The notes beneath the pieces were generated by a model. It had not been told where the DNA came from, searched no databases, and saw nothing but the letters and a program-made list of their open reading frames with translations. A DNA stretch of 64,000 bases from an uncultured Alteromonadaceae bacterium (GTDB lineage Bacteria; Pseudomonadota; Gammaproteobacteria; Enterobacterales; Alteromonadaceae): contig CANLWS010000014.1 of assembly GCA_947494925.1 (NCBI GenBank), forward strand, positions 1 through 64,000, given 5' to 3'. Of this stretch, positions 54,359 to 63,211 are shown one piece after another (position 1 is the first letter of the stretch; each line of letters opens with the position of its first letter). The position numbers were made by a program, and so were the translations under genes.

Positions 54359-55825
54359 ATGAACACAGCAGTAAAAAAAAGCAAATCGAGTTGGAAGAAA
54401 CGCATTTTACTGGGCCTGGTTGTGTTGGCAGTGATCTTTGGTTACACGGGTTGGTATAAATTTTTCAGGGAAGTTGATCAACCTGCCTGGGTATTTGAAA
54501 CGCCTGAGATGCGATTTAAGTATGGTTCAATTGGAGGAGAGAACGACGCCGGTATACCCTATTGGATATTTGTCGTATTGCCACGCATGTTTCCTGAACA
54601 TTTACCTGGTAATGGCGGCTATGCATCTCTGGGCGTGCCGTGGGAAGAAGGCCAGGAGTTACCTGTCGGTTTTGTTAAAAAAACTATTGGCTTTCCAAGG
54701 GTCGGAAATAATTGTGCTGTATGTCATACAGCCAGCTATCGCCTCTCTGAAAACGAATCTCCACGCCTCGAGATTGCTGGTCCCGGACACACGGCGAATA
54801 TTGAAGGCTTTTTCACTTTCATCATCGATTGTGCCAAAGATCCCCGGTTCAATGCGGACAATATTCTACAGGAAATCGCTATGGTGCACGATTTGTCCTT
54901 CATTGATCGGCTTATCTACCGGTTTGTGTTGATCCCTATAACTAAAAAACGTTTGTTGGAACGTGAAGCCCAATTTGAGTGGGTTTATCGGGAAGATTTT
55001 GCGGATTGGGGCAGGGGGCGCGACGATGCCATGAACCTGACCAAGTATTTTATGATTGGTGAACCCATGGATGATACGTTTGGGCCAACTGATATGCCAT
55101 CAATCTGGAATCTGAAAAAATACGACCAGGAAGACTTGGTAATGAACTGGGACGGTGCGTCACATGATGCTTATTCTGTGATTATGGATTCGGCATTAGG
55201 ATTACTGGGTGCCGAACCCAAGAGCAATAATGAATTCGTTAAGCAGGTGGAATGGTTGCATGAATATTTGCGTAATCGCTCCTCTCCTGAATATCCCTAC
55301 GAAATAAATCAAAGCCTCGCTCAGCAAGGCAGCGCTATCTTTTCACAAAACTGTGCCAGATGTCATGATAGCGACAGAACGGGCAAACCTGTGCCCTTAG
55401 CTGAAGTGGGTACCAGTGGCGACAGACTGGAAACATGGAACAAAGAAGCCGCAATTGCCGCCAATGATGTAGTGGAAGAAATGGGTCTGGAACGAAAAGG
55501 CTTGGTTGAAGAAACCTTGATTGGATATGTTGCAGTTCATTTAGATGGACTATGGCTGCGTGCCCCATACTTGCACAATGGCTCCGTGCCTAGTATTCAG
55601 GATCTGCTTAACCCTGTGTCTCAAAGACCCGCCGCATTTTATCGTGGCTATGATGTTTATGATGTAAACAAGCTGGGCTTTGTCACTGAGGGAGCTTCTG
55701 CTGAAAAATCGGGGACATTTTATGATACCAGCGTAAAAGGCAATAGAAATGTTGGCCATGAATTTGGCGTTGACCTGCCAGACGATAGTAAAAGGGCACT
55801 AAAAGAGTATCTTAAAACCCTATAA
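54359..55825 (+). CDS. Membrane-anchored di-haem c-type cytochrome, RoxA-like (paralogue)
   Basis: A 488-residue paralogue of the preceding product, sharing 'FKYGSIGGE--AGIPYWIF' and 'LDGLWLRAPYLHNGSVPSIQDLL'. It has an N-terminal membrane segment (about 15-33) and haem sites CAVCH (119-123) and CARCH (332-336). It is the last gene of the operon; about 170 bp follow before the RND gene. The two cytochromes may form a heterodimer or divide oxygenase and electron-carrier roles, by inference only. Confidence 0.85.
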   Translation: MNTAVKKSKSSWKKRILLGLVVLAVIFGYTGWYKFFREVDQPAWVFETPEMRFKYGSIGGENDAGIPYWIFVVLPRMFPEHLPGNGGYASLGVPWEEGQELPVGFVKKTIGFPRVGNNCAVCHTASYRLSENESPRLEIAGPGHTANIEGFFTFIIDCAKDPRFNADNILQEIAMVHDLSFIDRLIYRFVLIPITKKRLLEREAQFEWVYREDFADWGRGRDDAMNLTKYFMIGEPMDDTFGPTDMPSIWNLKKYDQEDLVMNWDGASHDAYSVIMDSALGLLGAEPKSNNEFVKQVEWLHEYLRNRSSPEYPYEINQSLAQQGSAIFSQNCARCHDSDRTGKPVPLAEVGTSGDRLETWNKEAAIAANDVVEEMGLERKGLVEETLIGYVAVHLDGLWLRAPYLHNGSVPSIQDLLNPVSQRPAAFYRGYDVYDVNKLGFVTEGASAEKSGTFYDTSVKGNRNVGHEFGVDLPDDSKRALKEYLKTL

Positions 55826-55993
55826 GTCTTATCTGATTTCTATCGCAAGAAAGTTTGTGGCTTAGACACGTTTTGTAACATTCTCCCGGCTAATTGCCGT
55901 TTAACCCATTAATTCTGCTGCTAAAAGATTTAAACTTTTTTACCTTTTGTTACGACCTATAGTAGAGCAAAACATTCAGAGCACCTGTTCACT

Positions 55994-58900
55994 ATGGACA
56001 TTACAAGAGTCGCCTTAAAAAACGCATCTGGCGTAAGCATTATTGTCGGGATTATTGTTTTTCTCGGTATATTCAGTTTGTCTAAACTGCCAATCCAATT
56101 GTTTCCGGATATAGAACGGCCCACTATTTCTGTGCAGACTTCATGGCGAGCGGCATCCCCCCAGGAAATAGAGTCTGAAATCCTGGAACCTCAGGAAGAA
56201 GTGTTACAAGGCTTACCAGGGTTAATCAATATGAATGCCTGGGCTAATCAGGGCAATTCATGGATCAATCTTCAATTTGGATTGGATACAGACATGCAAA
56301 AAACCCTGATCGAGGTGATCAGCCGCATGAATCGTATTCCACCCTTACCACGGGATGCACTTTCTCCCAACATTATGTTGGGTGGTTGGGGAGGCGGTAC
56401 ACCTGCACTAACGTATTTCTTCCTGCAAAAATTGCCGGGCAATCCAAATGAGATAAACAGTTATGTGACCTTCTTTGAAGATGTTGTCAGGCCCCAATTA
56501 GAATCTATTCCGGGTGTAGCAAGAGTGCGCATGGAAAGTGGCGTTGGCGGCGCAGAAGAATTTCAGATTATCTTTGACCCTTATCGAGCCGCTGAGCTTG
56601 GTGTGGATATCACCAATATTTCGCGGCTATTGGGTTCTGCTAACGACGTATCCGGCGGATTTGTGGAAGTGGGCAGGCGTCGCTATACATTAAGATTTCA
56701 GGGCAAGTACGCTCCACAAGAAATGGGTGAAATGATCCTTGAGTGGCGTGATGGCAGTCCGATCAAGCTGAGCGATATTGCGCAAATCAAAATTCAACGG
56801 GCGGATGGAAACAACTACAGTGTTCAAAACGGTAACCCGGCAATTTCAATACGTGTAGACCGCGAAAACAACGCCAATGTCTTGTCTACCCTCGAAGCGG
56901 TTAAAAGCAAAGTAGATGAAATAAATAATACTTTATTGGCACCTGAAAAGCTCACCATGGCACAGTCTTTTGATGCTTCAGTGTTCATTTACCGGGCAAT
57001 CAATCTGGTGACCAGTAATTTACTGATTGGTGTTTTGCTGGCCGTGGCTATTTTATGGTGGTTTATGCGTCAGGCAAGAGCCACATTAATAGTTGCACTG
57101 GCTATTCCGATTTCATTGTTAAGTACCTTTGTAGTGCTGCAACTCACTGGGCGTTCATTAAATGTTATCTCTTTGGCCGGATTGGCGTTCGCTGTGGGTA
57201 TGGTATTGGATGCTGCCATAGTGGTGCTGGAAAATATTGTGCGGCACAAAAAACACATCGCCAGTAATATTGAGGCGGCACAGGTGGCTACCAGTCAGGT
57301 CTTTGGAGCGTTACTCGCCTCAACCGCCACAACAGTCGCAATTTTTATTCCGGTGATCTTTTTAAAGGATGTAGAAGGTCAGTTATTTGCTGATCTTGCT
57401 CTGACAATTGCCATTGCAGTATTAATTTCATTTATTGTAGCTGTATCCATACTACCGGTAGCCGCAAGTCGCTGGCTTCAGAAGGATCTCCCCGCTGACC
57501 GACTGGAAGGAGTCTGGACTAAAATCGCCGCTAAGATTATGGCCATCAGCGCTACTACTAAAAGGCGGGTTATCGCTGTTTCGGTTCTGATGATTGTACC
57601 CTTGGTTAGCACTTATCTGCTAATGCCGAAACTGGACTACCTTCCGCCGGTTAAACGTGACGCTATTGATGCATTCTTTAATTTTCCTGCCGGTGCCAGC
57701 GAAGCTTTTATCCAGGAAGAAGTGATGAGTTTGGTGGTGGAACGCCTCAAGCCTTATATGGCCGGTGAAAGGCAACCAGCACTGAAAAATTACTACATCA
57801 TTACCTGGCCCAATGGTGGCACTATCGGTGTCAGGGCAAAAGATCAAGGCCAAGTAAAGGAGCTTGAAGCTCTGGTCAAAGATGAAATTTTGAAAGACTT
57901 GCCCGATACCCAGGCATTTGCCATGCAGGGAAATCTGTTTGGTGGATTCGGTAACGGTAGAAGCATCGATGTGCGTTTGCAGGCTACTGACCAGGCAGGG
58001 TTGACAGCTGCTGCTCAGACCGGACTTGAACTGCTCAGAGAAACCTTCCCTGGCGCTAACGTGCGTGCCAACCCGTCACTGGAACAGGCTGAGCCTGAAC
58101 TGCAGTTGTTTCCCAACGACGCACGTATGATGGAAGTGGGATTTGACCGGCCCAGAGTAGCTAACCTTGTTCGGGCAATGGGGGATGGCATGTATGTCGG
58201 TGAATACTTCGATGGCATAAAACGGATGAACATTATCTTCCGATCTGAGCAGTGGGCAGATCCGGAACAGTTATCAGTGACACCTGTTATGACGCCTTCA
58301 GGGGAAATGGTGCAATTGGGTGAATTGGTTCAAGTGGAACGTGCGGTCGGACCAAGTCAAATTCAGCGCGTTGACCGTCGCAGAACCCTCAATTTGTCAG
58401 TAAATCCACCGGACGGAATGTCGCTGGAAGAAGCCATGACGCTTATCAAGGAAAAAGTTGAACCGCAAATTATGGCCATAATGCCCACCGACGGTGCTAT
58501 CAACTACGGTGGTAGCGCGGACAGCCTGAATAAAGCCATTGTGACCATGAGCCAGAACTTTATGTTTGCCATGGGGTTATTGTTTGTGTTGATGGCGGGA
58601 TTATTCAGATCTCTAAAAGACAGTTTGATGGTGATCCTGAGTATACCCCTTGCCACTGTAGGCGGCGTCATTGCTGTGCGTTTGTTAAACCTGGTTAGCT
58701 TCCAGCCCATGGATCTGCTCACCATGATTGGCTTCATTATTTTATTAGGTCTGGTGGTAAACAATGCCATTTTGTTAGTGCATCAGACCCGCAACGGTGA
58801 AAAACAAGGGTTGTCGCGCGCTGACGCTGTACATCAGGCATTGCTAATGAGACTACGACCTATTTTCATGAGTACGCTCACCTCTATTTTCGGGATGTTG

Positions 58901-59107
58901 CCTTTGCTGCTTCTTCCTGGGGCTGGGAGTGTTATTTATCGTGGATTAGCCGCCGTTATCGTGGGCGGCATGTGTGTTAGCACTTTATTCACTCTGCTAT
59001 TGCTTCCAACTTTATTACAAATTGGAGCGCCTAAACTGGCCGTTCCCAGGGTAGGCGCCGGAGCAGGTGTATTAGTTAAAAACCAAAAACAACAAGACAG
59101 ATTCTGA
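55994..59107 (+). CDS. RND-family efflux transporter permease
   Basis: A 1037-residue HAE1-type RND pump with the usual twelve membrane segments and two large periplasmic loops. The TM4 relay motif, 'GLLVDDAIVVVEN' in AcrB, is 'GMVLDAAIVVLEN', keeping the first Asp but with Ala for the second. The TM10 Lys region is 'GLVVNNAILLV', with Asn in place of Lys940. The pump precedes its adaptor gene, the reverse of the usual order, and no outer-membrane factor is nearby, so it probably uses a shared TolC-type channel. The substrate is unknown. Confidence 0.9.
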   Translation: MDITRVALKNASGVSIIVGIIVFLGIFSLSKLPIQLFPDIERPTISVQTSWRAASPQEIESEILEPQEEVLQGLPGLINMNAWANQGNSWINLQFGLDTDMQKTLIEVISRMNRIPPLPRDALSPNIMLGGWGGGTPALTYFFLQKLPGNPNEINSYVTFFEDVVRPQLESIPGVARVRMESGVGGAEEFQIIFDPYRAAELGVDITNISRLLGSANDVSGGFVEVGRRRYTLRFQGKYAPQEMGEMILEWRDGSPIKLSDIAQIKIQRADGNNYSVQNGNPAISIRVDRENNANVLSTLEAVKSKVDEINNTLLAPEKLTMAQSFDASVFIYRAINLVTSNLLIGVLLAVAILWWFMRQARATLIVALAIPISLLSTFVVLQLTGRSLNVISLAGLAFAVGMVLDAAIVVLENIVRHKKHIASNIEAAQVATSQVFGALLASTATTVAIFIPVIFLKDVEGQLFADLALTIAIAVLISFIVAVSILPVAASRWLQKDLPADRLEGVWTKIAAKIMAISATTKRRVIAVSVLMIVPLVSTYLLMPKLDYLPPVKRDAIDAFFNFPAGASEAFIQEEVMSLVVERLKPYMAGERQPALKNYYIITWPNGGTIGVRAKDQGQVKELEALVKDEILKDLPDTQAFAMQGNLFGGFGNGRSIDVRLQATDQAGLTAAAQTGLELLRETFPGANVRANPSLEQAEPELQLFPNDARMMEVGFDRPRVANLVRAMGDGMYVGEYFDGIKRMNIIFRSEQWADPEQLSVTPVMTPSGEMVQLGELVQVERAVGPSQIQRVDRRRTLNLSVNPPDGMSLEEAMTLIKEKVEPQIMAIMPTDGAINYGGSADSLNKAIVTMSQNFMFAMGLLFVLMAGLFRSLKDSLMVILSIPLATVGGVIAVRLLNLVSFQPMDLLTMIGFIILLGLVVNNAILLVHQTRNGEKQGLSRADAVHQALLMRLRPIFMSTLTSIFGMLPLLLLPGAGSVIYRGLAAVIVGGMCVSTLFTLLLLPTLLQIGAPKLAVPRVGAGAGVLVKNQKQQDRF

Positions 59108-59142
59108 ATCTGCTTTAACCTAGTTTTAAACGGGAAAATAGA

Positions 59143-60213
59143 ATGAAAAATTTCAGCGTTGCAGCACTATTGGTAGCCGTTAGTTGTGTATCCATAGCAC
59201 AGGAAAAACCACCGGAGCCACCGCCGGCATTAGTAGAAATTGAGGACGTTAGAGCAGAACGTATAGCTGAGCAGATTTGGGTACCAGGTACTGTAGTCAG
59301 TCGTACGGATTCTGATATTGCTGCGGAAGTATCGGGCCGGATCACATGGATGGCAGAAGTTGGGGATTCAGTCGAAGCAGGTGATGTCTTAGCTAAACTG
59401 GACGATCACATGTTGCAATTAAATTATCAGCAGAACAGTTCAAATATAGCAAAGTGGGAAGCTAGCGTTGATTTGTTGAGCCGCAAACAGGTGCGCTTTA
59501 GCAAAATGGCACAACAGAACAACAGCTCAAAAGATCAGCTGGATGAAATAATATCAGATCTCGAAATTGCCAGGCAGGAGTTAGCGCAGGCGAAAATAGC
59601 TAAACAATTGACTGAATATCAGATTTCTCAAAGTCAGGTCAAGGCGCCGTTCAAAGCAATGGTCGTTGAGCGTAAACAGAGTCCTGGTGAATATACAGGG
59701 GTTGGTCAGGACCTAATGCGCATCGTGGATACCAGTAATATAGAAGCCAGTATCAGAGCGCCTCTTTCGGCCGTGCCATTCATCCGTCAGGGAATGACTG
59801 TTCAGGTAAAAGACAAATATCATGAACTGAATGAAACCATTCGGACTATAGTGCCAGTTGGAAATGCATTGTCTCGTATGATGGAAGTCAGGGTTAAGTT
59901 AAATTCAGGTGATTTCGCCATTGGCAGCGCTGTACGGGTTGCTTTGCCCCATAGTGAGTTCCATGATGCGTTGACCGTGCCACGAGATGCGCTGGTGTTA
60001 AGAAAATCTGGGGCGTTTATTTACCAGGTTGATGCAGACAATGCTGCACAGCAGATCTCGGTAAAAACCGGTATTGGAGCCGGAGAACGTATAGAAGTAT
60101 TTGGAGATGTTCGTGAGAACGAACCCGTGGTTATCAGGGGAGCTGAGCGATTAAAAGCAGGGCAGAAAGTACGTTTTTTGGAAAAAGATGATCAGTTGGC
60201 TCAGTTAAACTGA
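59143..60213 (+). CDS. RND efflux periplasmic adaptor subunit (membrane fusion protein)
   Basis: A 356-residue HlyD/AcrA-type adaptor. It has a signal peptide (MKNFSVAALLVAVSCVSIAQ), a biotinyl-lipoyl-like half 'EVSGRITWMAEVGDSVEAGDVLAKLDD', a coiled-coil hairpin of about 100 residues, and the second lipoyl half 'SQVKAPFKAMVVERKQSPGEYTGVGQ'. Beta-barrel and membrane-proximal domains follow. No lipobox, so anchoring differs from AcrA. It lies 35 bp after the permease gene. Confidence 0.9.
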   Translation: MKNFSVAALLVAVSCVSIAQEKPPEPPPALVEIEDVRAERIAEQIWVPGTVVSRTDSDIAAEVSGRITWMAEVGDSVEAGDVLAKLDDHMLQLNYQQNSSNIAKWEASVDLLSRKQVRFSKMAQQNNSSKDQLDEIISDLEIARQELAQAKIAKQLTEYQISQSQVKAPFKAMVVERKQSPGEYTGVGQDLMRIVDTSNIEASIRAPLSAVPFIRQGMTVQVKDKYHELNETIRTIVPVGNALSRMMEVRVKLNSGDFAIGSAVRVALPHSEFHDALTVPRDALVLRKSGAFIYQVDADNAAQQISVKTGIGAGERIEVFGDVRENEPVVIRGAERLKAGQKVRFLEKDDQLAQLN

Positions 60214-60237
60214 GCCTCAGGGCATTGATGTTCAGGA

Positions 60238-61236
60238 TCAGGGACGATTCAGTAAATCAAAAAACTCTTGCTGGATTTTTACCAGATAGGGGTCCAGAGG
60301 TTTTTGCTGTTGCCAGGCTAGTTCTATAGGGGCGGTGGCTACCTTTTGGTTTCTCTCTACAACCATCACTCTATTTTCACCGGCCAACGCAGCTTCGACT
60401 GCGTAGGCACCTAACTTAGTCGCTAAAAGCCGGTCCTGAGAAACCGGGGATCCGCCCCTTTGAACATGGCCTAAAATGACTGGGCGGCACTCAATATTGG
60501 TTTTTTTTGACAATATCTCTGACAAATGAGTGACCCCACCTGGCCACAAATTTTCAGTGATGACCACAATATAGCTGGACGCACCTTTACGTTTTTTAAC
60601 AGCTTCTATGTGGGCCAGAATATTTTCCAGTTCATCATCGGTATTCTTCACCAGTTCTGGCACCAAAATTTGGTCCGACGCCGAGGCCACAGCAGCGCTT
60701 AATGCAATAAAACCGGCTTGACGTCCCATTACTTCAACTAAAAATAACCGTTCAAAAGCGTCAGCTGTATCCCGCACTTTATCAATAGAATCCAAGGCTG
60801 TTTCGATGGCCGTAAAATAACCAATAGTGGCATCAGTACCATAAATATCATTGTCAATGGTTCCTGGTAAACCTATCACTTGTCCTTCCCAGTGTTTAGC
60901 AAGATGCGCCGCGCCCCGGAATGAGCCATCACCACCAATAACCAGCAAAGCCTCTATACCTAAGGTATCGAGGTTTTTAGCGGCGATTTTAGCGGCTTCA
61001 TCTGATTTGAATTCGTGGCACCTTGCGCTATGTAAAATAGTGCCGCCTCGTTGAATAATGTTCTCAACCTTTTTCGCCCTCAAGGTCAGGTATTCCTGTT
61101 GCAACAAACCATTGTAGCCATGACGATAGCCGTACACTTCTAATCCAAAGCGCAAACTGGTTAGAACAATAGAACGTATGCAGGCATTCATTCCCGGTGC
61201 ATCACCGCCTGAAGTTAGTAAAGCGATCTTACGCAT
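60238..61236 (-). CDS. pfkA: ATP-dependent 6-phosphofructokinase
   Basis: A 332-residue glycolytic enzyme phosphorylating fructose 6-phosphate. 'LLTSGGDAPGMNACIR' binds ATP, 'VIGGDGSFRGA' follows, 'LPGTIDNDIYGTD' contains the catalytic Asp, 'EVMGRQAGFIAL' the fructose-6-phosphate contacts, and 'ILGHVQRGGSPVSQDRLLAT' the C-terminal signature. Length is close to E. coli PfkA (320). It is convergent with the adaptor gene, with a 24-bp gap. Confidence 0.95.
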   Translation of the reverse strand: MRKIALLTSGGDAPGMNACIRSIVLTSLRFGLEVYGYRHGYNGLLQQEYLTLRAKKVENIIQRGGTILHSARCHEFKSDEAAKIAAKNLDTLGIEALLVIGGDGSFRGAAHLAKHWEGQVIGLPGTIDNDIYGTDATIGYFTAIETALDSIDKVRDTADAFERLFLVEVMGRQAGFIALSAAVASASDQILVPELVKNTDDELENILAHIEAVKKRKGASSYIVVITENLWPGGVTHLSEILSKKTNIECRPVILGHVQRGGSPVSQDRLLATKLGAYAVEAALAGENRVMVVERNQKVATAPIELAWQQQKPLDPYLVKIQQEFFDLLNRP

Positions 61237-61424
61237 AAGTATCTGGTAGCCTTGATGTTATGGTTAGCTCTAGATTAGCAGCGTCAAACTAAACTGAACA
61301 CAGTAATTTACCTAAAAATAATGATCTATTAGGGCAAAATGTAAGAAGAAATGAGTGACCTGTAGAATTTCACCTAAAGCTGTTGCACACTTTTTGTTCT
61401 TTTATTCAATTTAAGGTAGCGAAA

Positions 61425-62267
61425 TTGAAAAAACGTCTTATTGCCTTCTTGTTTCTTCCTTTTTTGTTGGCGGGGTGCTCATCTACCTACGTGTACAATA
61501 ATCTTGATTGGTTACTTTATTGGTATCTTGATGACTATGTTGAATTGGATAAGGTCCAGAAAAAGGACTTTGACATAAAGCTTGAGGGTTGGTTGAGCTG
61601 GCACAGAAAAGAAGAGTTACTTGAATACAAATCTCAATTGCTGGATCTGAAAAAACGTCTGAACTCGGGCCCTCTCAATGCAGATGAATGGCAACAGGAG
61701 TTCAGCAAAGGACGTTCACATTGGGAAAGGTTGCGAATTCGGGTAGGTCCAGAACTTGTGAGTTTCGCACCACGCCTCACTGATAAGCAGGTTGAGCAGC
61801 TGTTTGAGGAGCTTGAGAAACAGAACCTTGAGAATGAAGAAGAAAGGGCAGAATCCACTGAAGCTGAAAGGCGTGAAGAGCGACTGGAGGATATCCAGGA
61901 TCAACTCAAAGGCTATATTGGTAAGTTAACTAAGCATCAGGTTCAACTCATTGAAGATTATGAAGATAAATTCAAAACTAACTTTGACAATTGGATAAGT
62001 TATCGACGCAATATTCAGCAGGCCGCAAAGTCGTTAATGGAGTCACGAAATGACAATCCTGAATTTATGACGCAGCTAACCCACTTGATGGAACATCCAG
62101 AGAATTTTCAAAGCGATGAGTACAAGTTGATCAGCGAACACAACCGATTGACATCGGCGCAAATGGTTGCCGACCTCAATTTGACCTTCACACCCAAACA
62201 AATGCGTAAGTTAAATAATAAAGTCGATGATCTGCTGGAAGACCTGGACGATTTGATCAACGATTAG
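61425..62267 (+). CDS. DUF6279-type lipoprotein
   Basis: About 280 residues from TTG 61425, chosen because AAGG (61413-61416) is 8 bp upstream and the product then begins with a lipoprotein signal MKKRLIAFLFLPFLLAGC; a longer TTG reading starts at 61383. Behind the lipobox is 'YNNLDWLLYWYLDDYVEL', the pattern of DUF6279 lipoproteins, then a long highly charged helical region including a predicted coiled coil with runs of Glu and Arg (about 125-170). The function is unknown. It is 27 bp upstream of the EamA transporter gene. Confidence 0.8.
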   Translation: MKKRLIAFLFLPFLLAGCSSTYVYNNLDWLLYWYLDDYVELDKVQKKDFDIKLEGWLSWHRKEELLEYKSQLLDLKKRLNSGPLNADEWQQEFSKGRSHWERLRIRVGPELVSFAPRLTDKQVEQLFEELEKQNLENEEERAESTEAERREERLEDIQDQLKGYIGKLTKHQVQLIEDYEDKFKTNFDNWISYRRNIQQAAKSLMESRNDNPEFMTQLTHLMEHPENFQSDEYKLISEHNRLTSAQMVADLNLTFTPKQMRKLNNKVDDLLEDLDDLIND

Positions 62268-62294
62268 CGCTTTTTCAAGAGTAGAGGAAGCGCG

Positions 62295-63209
62295 TTGTCA
62301 AATCAGTGGTTAGGTTTCTGGTTGTCTTTATTAACTGCCGCATTGTGGGGTATCCTGCCGGTATTTATAAAACTCTGCTTACAGGTGATGGATAGCAGTA
62401 CTATCACTTGGTATCGTTTTGCCTTCGCGGGTCTGTTTGTCTTTCTGGTTCTGCTCAGAACAAAAGCATTACCAAACCTTCATCGTATCAGTCGTTTTAA
62501 TCTGTTTTTGGTTGTCCTTGCTGCAGTTGCGTTGGTTCTTAATTATGTAGCCAACGTAGAAGGCCTGGAATATATTGATGCTGAAACAGTCCAGGTAGTC
62601 ATGCAACTTGCCCCTTTAATGCTCATGTTCGGGGGTATATTGCTATACAAAGAGCGATTCAGCCGTCTAGAAGGTACGGGGGGCATTGTACTTCTGATCG
62701 GTTTGTTATTGTTTTTTAAACAACAATTGGCAGCTCTCTTTGGTGCCATGAATGACTACAATTATGGCGTGTTATTGGTTGTATTTGCTGCAGCGTGTTG
62801 GGCCGCATACGCTTTGCTGCAAAAGAAGTCACTGCGGGTTCTGACAGCTAAACAGCTCACCTTTATTATCTATTCATTGGGCGTAGTGATGTTGATACCA
62901 TTTGTTGAGTTTGGGACGTTGATGCAGATGAACATGCTCCAACTGGGCGCTTTGTTGTTTTGTTGTTTAAACACAGTAGTAGCCTATGGGGCCTTTACCG
63001 AAGCGTTGGCAGTTTGGAATGCGTCCAAAGTAAGCGCCGTACTGGCCTTATCGCCTGTGTTTACTTTTCTGAGTATGAAACTGGCATTATTAATCTGGCC
63101 TATGCATTTTGTCGCCAGTGAATTATCGTACTGGTCATACATTGGTGCAATATTGGTGGTTTTAGGCTCAATAACTGCTGCTCTGGGTAGAGGTAAACGG
63201 GAGTCGTAA
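62295..63209 (+). CDS. EamA/DMT-family transporter
   Basis: A 304-residue protein with ten hydrophobic segments arranged as two EamA repeats, the layout of drug/metabolite exporters. The first repeat begins 'LSLLTAALWGILPVFIKLCL', the second 'GVLLVVFAAACWAAYALLQKKSLR'. It starts at TTG 62295, with AGAGGAAG (62283-62290) upstream. The cargo cannot be deduced. It is 2 bp ahead of the S66 peptidase gene, so the two are coupled. Confidence 0.9.
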   Translation: MSNQWLGFWLSLLTAALWGILPVFIKLCLQVMDSSTITWYRFAFAGLFVFLVLLRTKALPNLHRISRFNLFLVVLAAVALVLNYVANVEGLEYIDAETVQVVMQLAPLMLMFGGILLYKERFSRLEGTGGIVLLIGLLLFFKQQLAALFGAMNDYNYGVLLVVFAAACWAAYALLQKKSLRVLTAKQLTFIIYSLGVVMLIPFVEFGTLMQMNMLQLGALLFCCLNTVVAYGAFTEALAVWNASKVSAVLALSPVFTFLSMKLALLIWPMHFVASELSYWSYIGAILVVLGSITAALGRGKRES

Positions 63210-63211
63210 AT

